A stretch of 64,000 nt of DNA from NCBI RefSeq assembly GCF_006540305.1, contig NZ_BJOR01000001.1, positions 124,001 through 188,000 of the forward strand, read 5' to 3'. The position numbers and the translations under genes were made by a program. The stretch comes from Streptomyces sp. 6-11-2 (GTDB lineage: Bacteria > Actinomycetota > Actinomycetes > Streptomycetales > Streptomycetaceae). Numbering within the stretch: the stretch's first letter is position 1; every line of letters begins with the position of its first letter. The notes beneath the pieces are model-generated. The model saw only the letters and a program-made list of their open reading frames with translations. It was not told the DNA's origin and ran no database searches. Below, piece after piece: positions 1-7,669 of the stretch.

Positions 1-269
1 GGATCACCCTGCTCAACCCCACCACGCTGGTCTACTTCGCGGCGCTGGTGCTCGGCACCCGCGGCACACAGGCCGCGCCCCCGTCCCAGCAGGCGGTGTT
101 CGTACTGGCGGCCCTCGCCGCCTCCGCGAGCTGGCAACTCCTGCTCGCGAGCGGCGGCGCCCTGCTCGGCCGCGCCCTGACAGGCTCCCGGGGACAGCTG
201 GTGACGACCCTGGCGTCCAGCACCGTGATCACGGCACTGGCGCTGCGAATGCTGCTGCCAACGGGATGA
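1..269 (+). CDS. LysE-family amino-acid exporter, C-terminal part (truncated by window edge)
   Basis: Only the C-terminal half is present; the open frame enters at base 3 and stops with TGA at 267-269. The visible protein starts ITLLNPTTLVYFAALVLGT, which matches the conserved N-P-x-x-x-x-x-F segment in the middle of LysE/RhtB transporters. Two further hydrophobic stretches follow (about residues 29-50 and 66-85), as expected for the last helices of this six-helix inner-membrane family. Family members export lysine, threonine, homoserine or similar solutes by proton antiport; the substrate cannot be told from this fragment. Family call is likely, function is inference. Confidence 0.75.
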   Translation, partial: ITLLNPTTLVYFAALVLGTRGTQAAPPSQQAVFVLAALAASASWQLLLASGGALLGRALTGSRGQLVTTLASSTVITALALRMLLPTG

Positions 270-279
270 GCGCCCCGCC

Positions 280-665
280 CACGGTGCACCCACGGGGACG
301 GGACCCTCCTCCAAGGGATGCGTCCCTCCCACAGGGGGAGGCCGGCCCGGGGGTGCCTTGTGCCCGCGGGGCGACGCGGTCCGCCAGTGAGGTGACGGAG
401 TCCGCCCGGAGGGCGCCGTGCGCCCACGGGGGCGCGGCCCCCCGGACGGAACGAAGCCCGCCCACGCGGGACACGGGCCACCCACGGGCACACGCTCCCC
501 CACCAGCGGAGAACGCCGTACACCCGCAAGGCAACACGGCCCGCTGCACGAAACGAGACCCTCCCGCAGCGAGAGGCTCCCCCACCTGCAAGCGACGCAG
601 TCCGCCGGCAACGGACGCCATGCGTCCACGAGGGACCCGGCCCGCCCGCGAGGCGACGCGGCATG
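280..665. repeat. Degenerate tandem array of about 18-24 bp GC-rich units
   Basis: The gene-free stretch between the LysE-type gene and the next CDS is built of about 19 imperfect units. Each begins with CCCrC or CCGCC and continues roughly as GAGGCGACGCGGT. Clear units start near 289, 363, 381, 402, 461, 481, 499, 521, 541, 602 and 644. Unit length drifts between 18 and 24 bp, so it is not a classical VNTR. Open frames across it on both strands are proline/arginine-rich and show no protein-like features. I regard it as non-coding. Confidence 0.6.
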
Positions 666-766
666 CCCGGCCGGCGGTGTGGGCGCGGTGGGGATGAATC
701 GTGGGGGTGCGGATGTTGAATGGCGTTGCACCATCAGTCAGGGAATGCGACGAGAGGACGGCCGGC

Positions 767-1216
767 ATGGCTCTTGAGGGCGAGTACGAGCCCAGCCCGA
801 CCCAGTGGGTGCGGGAGCAGGTGGAGCTGTACGAGAGCTCCGGCGGCACCAAGGGGACGACGCTGCTGGACACGGGACTTCCCGTGATCCTGCTGACCAC
901 CGTGGGCGCTCGGAGCGGCAGGATCCGCAAGACACCGTTGATGCGCGTGGAACACGAGGGGCAGTACGCCGTGGTGGCCTCCCAGGGCGGTGCGCCCCAG
1001 CACCCGTTCTGGTACTTCAACCTCAAGGCCGACCCCCGCGTCGAGCTCCAGGACGGTCCGGCCAAGCAGGACATGACGGCCCGTGAGGTGACCGGTGGGG
1101 AGAAGGCGCGGTGGTGGGAACGGGCCGTGGCCGCGTTCCCCCCGTACGCCGAGTACCAGGAGAAGACTTCGCGGGAGATCCCGGTCTTCGTGCTGGAACC
1201 GGCCGCCGGGAACTGA
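767..1216 (+). CDS. DUF385-type (nitroreductase family) deazaflavin-dependent oxidoreductase
   Basis: The 149-residue protein has the DUF385/Ddn split-barrel signature: [18 protein letters not shown] around residues 43-60, followed by a small barrel and the [17 protein letters not shown] segment (here [14 protein letters not shown]). Family members bind F420 or FMN and reduce quinones, nitro compounds or biliverdin-type substrates in the cytoplasm. I chose ATG 767 because GAGAGGA lies about 8 bases upstream; the frame is open further upstream to 701 without a ribosome-binding site. The length is normal for the family. The substrate is unknown. It is probably a single-gene unit. Confidence 0.85.
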   Translation: MALEGEYEPSPTQWVREQVELYESSGGTKGTTLLDTGLPVILLTTVGARSGRIRKTPLMRVEHEGQYAVVASQGGAPQHPFWYFNLKADPRVELQDGPAKQDMTAREVTGGEKARWWERAVAAFPPYAEYQEKTSREIPVFVLEPAAGN

Positions 1217-1412
1217 GCCGCGCGAGAAAGTCCGGCCGGGAGGCATGAGCCCGTCCCGTCCGGGCATGCGTCTGTCAGGCCCCGCCGCGCTCCCCCGTCG
1301 CGGCGGGGCCCCTTCGTGCCCGCTCGCTCCCCGGCCACCGCGGCCCACGCCGTGCCGCCGGCGGATTTCGGGGAACGTGTTCACCAGGACATCCGTCGAG
1401 CAGGGAGGACAC

Positions 1413-2432
1413 ATGAGCGGCGGGGGCGAGGGCAACAACGCCTACGGCCACAAGGCCTTCAAGCGGTCCAAGAGCCACTTCGTGGACCGGATCACCGCCG
1501 ACGGGCGGGACGGCTGGCCGGTGGAGGCCGGGCGTTACCGGCTGGTCGTCAGCCGTGCCTGCCCGTGGGCGAGCAGGTCACTGGTCTCCCGGCGGCTGCT
1601 GGGACTGGAGGACGCCCTGTCGCTGGCCGTCGTGGATCCGATCCAGGACGACCGGAGCTGGCGTTTCACACTCGACGCCGACGGCCGGGATCCCGTACTC
1701 GGGATCCGTTTCCTCAGCGAGGCCTACGACCGGCGGGAGACCGGCTACCCCGGTGGGGTGAGCGTGCCCGCGGTCGTCGACGTGCCCAGCGGCGAGCTGG
1801 TCACCAACGACTTCCAGCAGATCACGCTCGACCTCGCCGCCGAATGGAGCGCGCTGCACCGGCCCGGCGCGCCGGACCTGTACCCGCGGGCGCGGCGCGA
1901 CGAGATCGACACGGTGATGGCGGAGGTGTACGAGGACGTCAACAACGGCGTGTACCGGGCGGGCTTCGCCTCGAACCAGGAGGAGTACGAGGCCGCCTGC
2001 TCGGGCGTGTTCCGGCGGCTGGAGCTGCTGGCGTCCCGCCTGGCCGGGCAGCGCTACCTCGTGGGCGACACGATCACCGAGGCGGACATCCGGCTGTTCA
2101 CCACGCTGGTCCGGTTCGACGCCGTCTACCACGGCCACTTCAAGTGCAATCTGTGGAAGCTCGCCGAGAACCCCGTGCTGTGGGCGTACAGCCGGGACCT
2201 GTACCAGACTCCCGGTTTCGGGGACACGGTCGACTTCGACCACATCAAGCGGCACTACTACCAGGTGCACACGGGCCTCAACCCGACTCGGATCGTGCCG
2301 CTCGGGCCGGACCTGTCCGGATGGCTGACTCCGCATCACCGCGAGGAGCTCGGCGGGCGCCCGTTCGGCGACGGGACCCCTCCGGGTCCCGTACGGCCCG
2401 GCGAGGAGGTTCCGCCGCGAGGCCGGCCCTGA
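1413..2432 (+). CDS. ECM4/YqjG-type glutathione S-transferase (S-glutathionyl-hydroquinone reductase family)
   Basis: The 339-residue protein matches the Xi/omega-like GST family that reduces glutathionyl-hydroquinones. The N-terminal thioredoxin-like domain carries SRACPWAS, so Cys50 is the expected catalytic cysteine. The C-terminal helical domain contains YLVGDTITEADIRLFTTLVR and the family segment HGHFKCNLWKL. The start at ATG 1413 is supported by GGGAGG 6 bases upstream. Streptomyces make mycothiol rather than glutathione, so the natural thiol is probably different from that of the proteobacterial enzymes (inference). A DUF4235 gene follows 50 bases downstream and may be co-transcribed. 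Confidence 0.9.
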   Translation: MSGGGEGNNAYGHKAFKRSKSHFVDRITADGRDGWPVEAGRYRLVVSRACPWASRSLVSRRLLGLEDALSLAVVDPIQDDRSWRFTLDADGRDPVLGIRFLSEAYDRRETGYPGGVSVPAVVDVPSGELVTNDFQQITLDLAAEWSALHRPGAPDLYPRARRDEIDTVMAEVYEDVNNGVYRAGFASNQEEYEAACSGVFRRLELLASRLAGQRYLVGDTITEADIRLFTTLVRFDAVYHGHFKCNLWKLAENPVLWAYSRDLYQTPGFGDTVDFDHIKRHYYQVHTGLNPTRIVPLGPDLSGWLTPHHREELGGRPFGDGTPPGPVRPGEEVPPRGRP

Positions 2433-2482
2433 CGGCCCCGTCGACCGCACCGGCGACCCCCGTACCCGCAGAGGAGACACCG

Positions 2483-2782
2483 ATGGCCAAGAAGAAGCAC
2501 AAGATCCCGCTCGCCTACCAGCCCGTCGGCTTCGCGCTGGGCTGGGTCGGCGGCACGCTGGCGGGCTTGGCGTTCCGCGCGACGTGGAAGGCCATCCGTC
2601 ACGAGGAGGAGGTCCCCGAGGCGCTCGACGAGGACCGCCGCTGGGGCGAGATCCTGCTCGCCGCGGCCGTCCAGGGCGCCATCTTCGCCGTCGTGCGCAG
2701 TGCCGTCGACCGGGCGGGCGCCACCGCCGTCGAGCGCTCGCTCGGCGTCTGGCCCGCCAAGGTCAGGGACGACCACGACTGA
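2483..2782 (+). CDS. DUF4235 small membrane protein
   Basis: The 99-residue protein starts MAKKKHKIPLAYQPVGFALG and has two hydrophobic segments (about residues 13-30 and 55-72) separated by a charged loop rich in E and D. This is the usual architecture of DUF4235, a small integral membrane family of unknown function common in Streptomyces. The RBS GAGGAG sits 7 bases before ATG 2483. It follows the GST-type gene in the same direction with a 50-base gap and ends before a strong hairpin at 2822-2856, so the two may form an operon. No function can be assigned. Confidence 0.8.
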   Translation: MAKKKHKIPLAYQPVGFALGWVGGTLAGLAFRATWKAIRHEEEVPEALDEDRRWGEILLAAAVQGAIFAVVRSAVDRAGATAVERSLGVWPAKVRDDHD

Positions 2783-2821
2783 CCCACGCCCCCGTGGAAG
2801 CCCGGTGACCGCACCCGCGGG

Positions 2822-2856
2822 GGCGGTGGCCGGCGGGGGCGGCCGGCCACACCGCC
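2822..2856. terminator. GC-rich hairpin between convergent genes
   Basis: GGCGGT then GGCCGG (2822-2833) pairs with CCGGCC and ACCGCC (2843-2856) across a short loop with a two-base bulge. It sits between the convergent DUF4235 and VOC genes and could terminate both. No U-tract is present, as is usual in Streptomyces. Confidence 0.5.
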
Positions 2857-2867
2857 GCCTGTCTCGG

Positions 2868-3260
2868 TCAGCCCTGTTTGGGGCCGGCCTGGGGGACGCG
2901 GCGGAGGGTGAAGGTGTGACCGGCCGGGTCGGAACAGCCGCGTTCCTCGTACGGGCCGGGGGCGTCCTTGGCTTCGACGGGGCGGCCGCCGAGTTCGACG
3001 ACTCGGCGCTCGGCCGCGTCCAGGTCCTCCACCAGGAAGTCCAGGTGCGCCTGGAGCGAGTTCTCGGGGCGGGGCCAGCTCGGCGGGGTAGCGTTCGCGT
3101 CGCGGCGGAAGGCGAGCCGCAGTCCGTCGGCGGCCCTGATCTGCACCAGGTTCGCGGTCACGTCCGTCTCCCGCGCCTGGAGCAACTCCTTGTAGAACAT
3201 GGCGAGTTTCTCGGGCTCGGCGCAGTCGAGCACCACGACGCCCGCGTTCACCAGTGACAT
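2868..3260 (-). CDS. VOC family (glyoxalase/bleomycin-resistance fold) protein
   Basis: The 130-residue protein starts MSLVNAGVVVLDCAEPEKLA and is a single VOC domain: two beta-alpha-beta-beta-beta modules, with AHLDFLVEDLDAAERRVVELG opening the second module and CSDPAGHTFTLRRV closing it. The glyoxalase-like subfamily usually has unknown substrates. ATG 3260 is preceded by GGAGGAG, a near-perfect RBS. It is transcribed alone, convergent with DUF4235 and divergent from the oxidoreductase gene at 3466. Confidence 0.85.
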   Translation of the reverse strand: MSLVNAGVVVLDCAEPEKLAMFYKELLQARETDVTANLVQIRAADGLRLAFRRDANATPPSWPRPENSLQAHLDFLVEDLDAAERRVVELGGRPVEAKDAPGPYEERGCSDPAGHTFTLRRVPQAGPKQG

Positions 3261-3465
3261 TTCTCCTCCGTAGGGTCCGGCGGCGGGACGTGGCTGCCCC
3301 TCCACCTCTTCCTCCCGGATGTCCCGGCCCCGCGGATTCAGGCACGCGCCGCGGACGAACCCCGGCGGAACCGGCCACCCGTCAGGCGGTGGCAGCACAA
3401 GGAGAGCCCGGACCCGCGGGACGCGCCGCCGGATGAGCGGGCGGGCGCGGGCAGGCTCGTCCACC

Positions 3466-4416
3466 ATGAACCGCATGGAGACGATGCGCGCGATCGGTCA
3501 GGACGTCCTCGGCGGTCCCGAGGTGCTGCGGGAAATCGAACTGGAGCGGCCCGTGCCCAGGCCCAACGAGGTGCTGGTGCGGGTGCGGGCCGCCGGGGTG
3601 AACCCCACGGACTGGAAACACCGGGCCAACGGCGGCTTCCTCGGCGAACCGCCGTTCGTGCTGGGCTGGGACGTCTCCGGGGTGGTCGAGGCGACGGGCA
3701 TCGGAGCCTCCCTCTTCCGGCCCGGGGACGAGGTCTTCGGCATGCTGCCGTACCCGTTCGGCCACGGCTCCCACGCCGAGTACGTGACCGCTCCGGCCCG
3801 GGCCTTCGCGCCGAAGCCGGACGCGATCGACCACACCGGGGCGGGCGCGCTGCCGCTGGTGTCGCTGACCGCGTGGCAGGCGCTGGTGGAGCGGGCGGAT
3901 CTCCAAGCGGGACAGCGCGTGTTGATCCACGCGGCGGCCGGAGGAGTCGGCCATGTGGCCGTGCAGATCGCCAAGGCGCGCGGCGCGTACGTCTTCGGCA
4001 CCGCCGGCGCGGGCAAGCACGACTTCCTGCGCGGCATCGGTGTGGACGAGCCGGTCGACTACCGCTCGACCGACTTCACCGAGGCGGTACGGGACGTCGA
4101 CGTCGTGCTGGACACCCTCGGCGGCGACACCTCGCTCCGTTCGCTGCGGGTGCTGCGCCCGGGCGGCCTCCTGGTGTCGATCCTGCCGGTCGGCTCCGAC
4201 GAGCTCTACCACGAGGCCGAGCGGCTCGGCGTCCGGGCGGTCCGGATGCTCGTCGACGCCGACCACCACGGCATGAAGTCGATCGCGCAGCTCGTCGAAC
4301 AGGGCAGGCTGCGCGCCACGATCGCCGGTACCTTCCGGCCGGCCGAGGCCGCCAGGGCGCACGAGCTCGGCGAAACCGGCCGCACCACGGGCAAGCTGGT
4401 CCTGCTGATGGACTGA
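3466..4416 (+). CDS. Zinc-free medium-chain dehydrogenase (quinone-oxidoreductase-like, NADP-dependent)
   Basis: The 316-residue protein has the MDR architecture. The N-terminal GroES-like domain contains AAGVNPTDWKHR and PGDEVFGMLPYPFGHGSHAEYV; a Rossmann domain with AAAGGVGHVAVQIAKARGA (about residues 154-172) binds NADP(H). The zinc ligands of alcohol dehydrogenases are missing, which fits the QOR/enoyl-reductase branch. ATG 3466 is used; ATG 3475 and 3484 are in frame and equally possible, since no strong RBS decides. The likely role is reduction of quinones or activated alkenes; the substrate is unknown. Confidence 0.85.
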   Translation: MNRMETMRAIGQDVLGGPEVLREIELERPVPRPNEVLVRVRAAGVNPTDWKHRANGGFLGEPPFVLGWDVSGVVEATGIGASLFRPGDEVFGMLPYPFGHGSHAEYVTAPARAFAPKPDAIDHTGAGALPLVSLTAWQALVERADLQAGQRVLIHAAAGGVGHVAVQIAKARGAYVFGTAGAGKHDFLRGIGVDEPVDYRSTDFTEAVRDVDVVLDTLGGDTSLRSLRVLRPGGLLVSILPVGSDELYHEAERLGVRAVRMLVDADHHGMKSIAQLVEQGRLRATIAGTFRPAEAARAHELGETGRTTGKLVLLMD

Positions 4417-4417
4417 C

Positions 4418-4432
4418 GCCCGGTGACCGGGC
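4418..4432. terminator. Short perfect hairpin after the oxidoreductase gene
   Basis: GCCCGG-TGA-CCGGGC forms directly behind the TGA at 4416 and before the convergent STAS gene. It is small, so confidence is low. Confidence 0.35.
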
Positions 4433-4455
4433 ACACGGTCCGGCGATCCCCCCGG

Positions 4456-4857
4456 TCACACGGAGCCGGACGCGGCCCCGTGTTGTTCCAGCGCCGCCTC
4501 CAGCGTCGGCTGCGGCGGCAGCAGCCGGGACAGCCCGGTGACCTTCAGGATGCGCAGGGTCAGCGGGTGTGTGCACACCAGGTGCAGCTCTCCGCCGTGG
4601 TCGAGGACCCGGCCGCGGGCCCGGTACAGCAGGCGCAGTCCTGAGCAGTCGAAGAAGTCCACCCGGCTCAGGTCGATCACGACCCGGGCCCCGGGCCGTG
4701 CGGTGGCCCGGTCGATGTGGGGGGCGATCTGCGCCTCCGCGGCGATGTCGATCTCGCCGCGGAACTCCAGCACGGTGTGCCCGCGGTCCCGATGGACGCG
4801 CAGATGCCGGGTGAACGGCGGCGCAGGATCCTGCTGCACGACGGCATTCCCCTCCAA
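4456..4857 (-). CDS. STAS-domain anti-sigma factor antagonist
   Basis: The 133-residue protein is one STAS domain of the SpoIIAA/RsbV type. The key loop reads DFFDCSGLRLLYRA, so the phosphorylatable serine (about residue 73) is kept, with Cys in place of the preceding residue. Family members bind and neutralise an anti-sigma kinase until phosphorylated. No kinase is adjacent; the closest HATPase protein in the window is at 12399-12896. The start ATG 4857 has GGAGGGG just upstream. A perfect palindrome lies 65 bases upstream (4922-4939) and GGGTAA-like sequence overlaps it on this strand, so sigma-B-type control is conceivable. Confidence 0.9.
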   Translation of the reverse strand: MEGNAVVQQDPAPPFTRHLRVHRDRGHTVLEFRGEIDIAAEAQIAPHIDRATARPGARVVIDLSRVDFFDCSGLRLLYRARGRVLDHGGELHLVCTHPLTLRILKVTGLSRLLPPQPTLEAALEQHGAASGSV

Positions 4858-4921
4858 CCGGCTCCAAGTACGACGGGCCCGGAGATCACAGCATCCCCCG
4901 ACCCTTGGGGCCCAACACCCC

Positions 4922-4939
4922 TACTTGCTCAGCAAGTTA
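4922..4939. promoter_or_regulatory. Candidate operator upstream of the STAS gene
   Basis: ACTTGCT-C-AGCAAGT is a perfect 7-bp inverted repeat about 65 bases before the STAS start codon. The shape is typical of operators for dimeric regulators such as MarR-type proteins (inference). No regulator of that type is encoded next to it. Confidence 0.4.
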
Positions 4940-5004
4940 CCCTCGTAGGAGTGAATTCCAGCATGTTCGGTTGACATATGTCTCCGAATTGCAGCCGACT
5001 ACGG

Positions 5005-5994
5005 CTACTCGGTGGGCGGTGCGTCGAACAGGGCGCTGACCGACTCGCCGTTGTGGATGCGGCGTACGGCCTCCGCGAGGGCCGGGGCGATGGACAGGAT
5101 CCGCAGCTTGTCCTTGTGGGCCCGGTGCTCCTCGTCCCCCACCGGCACCGGCACGGTGTTGGTGCACACGATCTCCAGGACGTCGCTCTGCTCGGTCAGC
5201 CGTTTGAGGGCACCCGCCGCGAACAGGCCGTGGGTGCAGGCGACGCGGATGGAGCGGGGCCCCAACTCTCGTAGCCGGTCGAGCAGTTCGAGCACCGTAC
5301 TGCCCTTGGCGATCTCGTCGTCCAGCACGATGACGTCCCGCCCGGCCACATCGCCGATGACGGAGCTGATGGTCACCCGGTCGTCGGCGTAGCGCTGCTT
5401 GGCCCCGGCGGCCACCCGGGCCCCGATCATCCGGGCGAACGCGGCCGCCTCCTTGACGTTGCCCAGGTCCGGGGAGACCACGGTGGTGCGGGACAGGTCG
5501 TACTGCCGGAAGTGCTCGGCGAGTTCACGCAGCGCGTGCAGATGGTCGACGGGCACCGAGAAGAAGCCGTGCACCTGCGGGGCGTGCAGCGTCATCGCCA
5601 GCACACGGCACGCGCCGGCCGCGACCAGCAGATCGGCCACCAGCCGGCCGCCCAGCGAGATACGCGGCGCGTCCTTCTTGTCCGAGCGGGCGTAGGAATA
5701 GTGCGGCATCACGACGGTGATCCGCCCGGCGGAGGCGCCGCGGGCCGCGTCGCACATCAGCAGCAGCTCCACGAGATGCTCCTGCACCGGCTTGACCAGC
5801 GGCTGGATGAGGAAGACGTCCCGCTCCCGGCAGTTCGCCCGGAGCTGCACCTCCAGGCAGTCGTTGGCGAACCGGCTGACCCGCGCCGGGCTGAGGGGCA
5901 CACCCAGATGGGCGCAGACCTCCGCCGCCAGGTCGGGGTGGGCGCTGCCGCTGAACACCGCGATGTCTCGCACGATCCGCTCCTCGCTGATCAT
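5005..5994 (-). CDS. prs: Ribose-phosphate pyrophosphokinase (PRPP synthetase), divergent paralogue
   Basis: The protein of 329 residues has both halves of PRPP synthetase: RFANDCLEVQLRANCRERDVF and HYSYARSDKKDAPRIS in the N-terminal half, LTLHAPQVHGFFSVPVDHL-like metal/ribose region, and the PRPP loop in the C-terminal half. That loop reads VLDDEIAKGST instead of the usual VDDMIDTGGT, so the acidic pair is kept but the rest is altered. It is probably not the housekeeping enzyme. I chose ATG 5994 because GGGAG lies 7-8 bases upstream; ATG 6012 is also in frame. It would make PRPP from ribose-5-phosphate and ATP for nucleotide, histidine and tryptophan synthesis. Confidence 0.85.
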   Translation of the reverse strand: MISEERIVRDIAVFSGSAHPDLAAEVCAHLGVPLSPARVSRFANDCLEVQLRANCRERDVFLIQPLVKPVQEHLVELLLMCDAARGASAGRITVVMPHYSYARSDKKDAPRISLGGRLVADLLVAAGACRVLAMTLHAPQVHGFFSVPVDHLHALRELAEHFRQYDLSRTTVVSPDLGNVKEAAAFARMIGARVAAGAKQRYADDRVTISSVIGDVAGRDVIVLDDEIAKGSTVLELLDRLRELGPRSIRVACTHGLFAAGALKRLTEQSDVLEIVCTNTVPVPVGDEEHRAHKDKLRILSIAPALAEAVRRIHNGESVSALFDAPPTE

Positions 5995-6159
5995 TTCCGG
6001 CTCCCGGCTCATGCTACTGATCGCCCGCTGACGGGCCGCGGTACGCCGCCGGGGCCAGGCGGGCCCCCACGACCCCTCCCCGCCCCGTGCCCGGCCAACT
6101 GGTCTGTCTGGCCACGGATTTGGCGGGCATTCTCAGGAGGGAGGAAGGAGAACCGTGGG

Positions 6160-6822
6160 ATGACGACTCCCCCCGAGCGAGCCACCCGGCGCATGCCCGG
6201 CTGGGCGAAGGCGGTGAGTGCCGTCGTGGTGGTGCCGGCGCTGCTGTTCGCCGGTGTCGCGCTGGCCGTGCTGCCCGGCATCAAGGACCTGTTCGGCACC
6301 GAGACGCACGACCGCTCGGGCCCCGCGCTCCTGAAGTCGATCCAGGACCTCAGCCGTTACGACGCCGCCTCCGGCAACTTCCAGGTCGTCGTGGACCTGG
6401 AGAAGGACAGCAAGTACCTGCCCGACGCCATCCGCGGCACCCGCACCCTCTACGTCGGGGCCGGCACCGTGGACGCCTACGTGGACCTCGGCCGGCTCGG
6501 CGACAAGGACGTGACGGTCGACGGCGACCGCACCTCGGCCACGCTGCGGCTGCCGCACGCACGGCTCGGCCGCCCGGCCCTGGACGCGGACCACTCCTAC
6601 GCCGTCTCCAAGCAGCGCGGTCTGCTCGACCGTCTGGGCGACCTGTTCTCCGACAACCCCAACAGCGAACAGGCCGTACAGCGGCTCGCGGTCAAGCACA
6701 TCGCCGACGCGGCGAAGGACAGCGGCCTGACGGCCCGGGCCGAGGCCAACACCACCGGGATGCTCGAAGGCCTGCTCACGTCCCTCGGCTTCAAGGAGGT
6801 GCACGTCACGTACGGGCCCTGA
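6160..6822 (+). CDS. DUF4230 membrane-anchored protein
   Basis: The 220-residue protein has a short basic N-terminus, one transmembrane segment (about residues 14-36, VVVVPALLFAGVALAVLPG), and an extracytoplasmic DUF4230 domain with DLSRYDAASGNFQVVVDLE and GTRTLYVGAGTVDAYVDLG. The family has no known function. ATG 6160 follows GGAGGGAGGAAGGAG, a very strong purine-rich RBS region. It is divergent from the prs-like gene and ends 171 bases before the VanZ gene in the same direction. Confidence 0.85.
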   Translation: MTTPPERATRRMPGWAKAVSAVVVVPALLFAGVALAVLPGIKDLFGTETHDRSGPALLKSIQDLSRYDAASGNFQVVVDLEKDSKYLPDAIRGTRTLYVGAGTVDAYVDLGRLGDKDVTVDGDRTSATLRLPHARLGRPALDADHSYAVSKQRGLLDRLGDLFSDNPNSEQAVQRLAVKHIADAAKDSGLTARAEANTTGMLEGLLTSLGFKEVHVTYGP

Positions 6823-6993
6823 GCAGGCCCACGCCGCGCTCCCCCGTGGTCCCTGGCGCGCCCGATCGTCCACGGCCGCGGCGGGCCCACGCGGACCTCC
6901 GCGACGCCGGCCCCACGCAGGGCAGGGCATCCTCGGCCGGTTCGCGGGTAACCGGCCTACAAGGCAAGGCAGTTGACGATCGGGAGGACCGGC

Positions 6994-7542
6994 ATGGCCC
7001 GTGTGGTGATCAGTCCGCGTACCGTTTTCCGCCCGCGCAAGGGCCGGTCCGGGGCCGGCGGGCGGCGGGCCGGAGGGGTCCGCCGGCCGCTGGCCTGGCC
7101 GCTGCGGCTGCTGGCGATGCTGTGCGCCTTCGCCTTCATGGTGACGTTCGCTGTCGTCCTGGCGCAGCTGACGCTGGAGCCGTCGCCCGCGTCGGCTTCC
7201 ATCGCGCACAGCAATCTGCGTCCGGGAAGCTCGCTTCGGGCCTACCTGGAAGGGGCGGGGACGCGGGAGGCGGTCAAGCAGATCGGCGGCAACGTGCTGA
7301 TCGGTGTGCCGTTCGGCGTACTGGTTCCGGTCGTCGCGCCGGGGGCGCGCAAAGTCCTGCCGGTGCTGCTGCTGACCGCGACGGTGATGCTGCTCGTGGA
7401 GTTCGCGCAGGGCGCCCTGATCACCGGGCGGGCCTTCGACATCGACGATGTCATCCTCAACACCTCGGGCGCGCTGCTGGGTTGGGTACTCCTGGGCCGG
7501 CGCATGGGCCGGGCCGTGCACGCGCGCAAGCCGCGTGAGTGA
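6994..7542 (+). CDS. VanZ-like membrane protein
   Basis: The 182-residue protein has a basic N-terminal tail of about 40 residues and then four hydrophobic segments. The VanZ hallmarks are visible: NVLIGVPFGVLVPVV, a conserved acidic VEFAQGAL, and FDIDDVILNTSGALLGW near the C-terminus. VanZ proteins give low-level teicoplanin resistance in enterococci, but most actinobacterial members have no assigned role. ATG 6994 is supported by GGGAGG about 8 bases upstream; an in-frame TTG at 6973 is less likely. Confidence 0.85.
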   Translation: MARVVISPRTVFRPRKGRSGAGGRRAGGVRRPLAWPLRLLAMLCAFAFMVTFAVVLAQLTLEPSPASASIAHSNLRPGSSLRAYLEGAGTREAVKQIGGNVLIGVPFGVLVPVVAPGARKVLPVLLLTATVMLLVEFAQGALITGRAFDIDDVILNTSGALLGWVLLGRRMGRAVHARKPRE

Positions 7543-7669
7543 TGGCCGGAATTGGTCCGTACCACATATTGACGGCCCCTTATCTCACTCCTTGAATCAA
7601 GGGCGACACATTCACCCCCCACAACGGATCGGCGGCCCGGGCCCGGGCCGCCGCACGGAAGGGAGAGCC

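Noticed and set aside
280..665. CRISPR array
   Set aside because: Units are adjacent without unique spacers and are too degenerate.
229..1338. Long open frames on both strands across 32-1338
   Set aside because: They come from the GC-rich repeat array or are antisense to the DUF385-type gene. Their composition is Arg/Pro/Gly-rich without any family motif.
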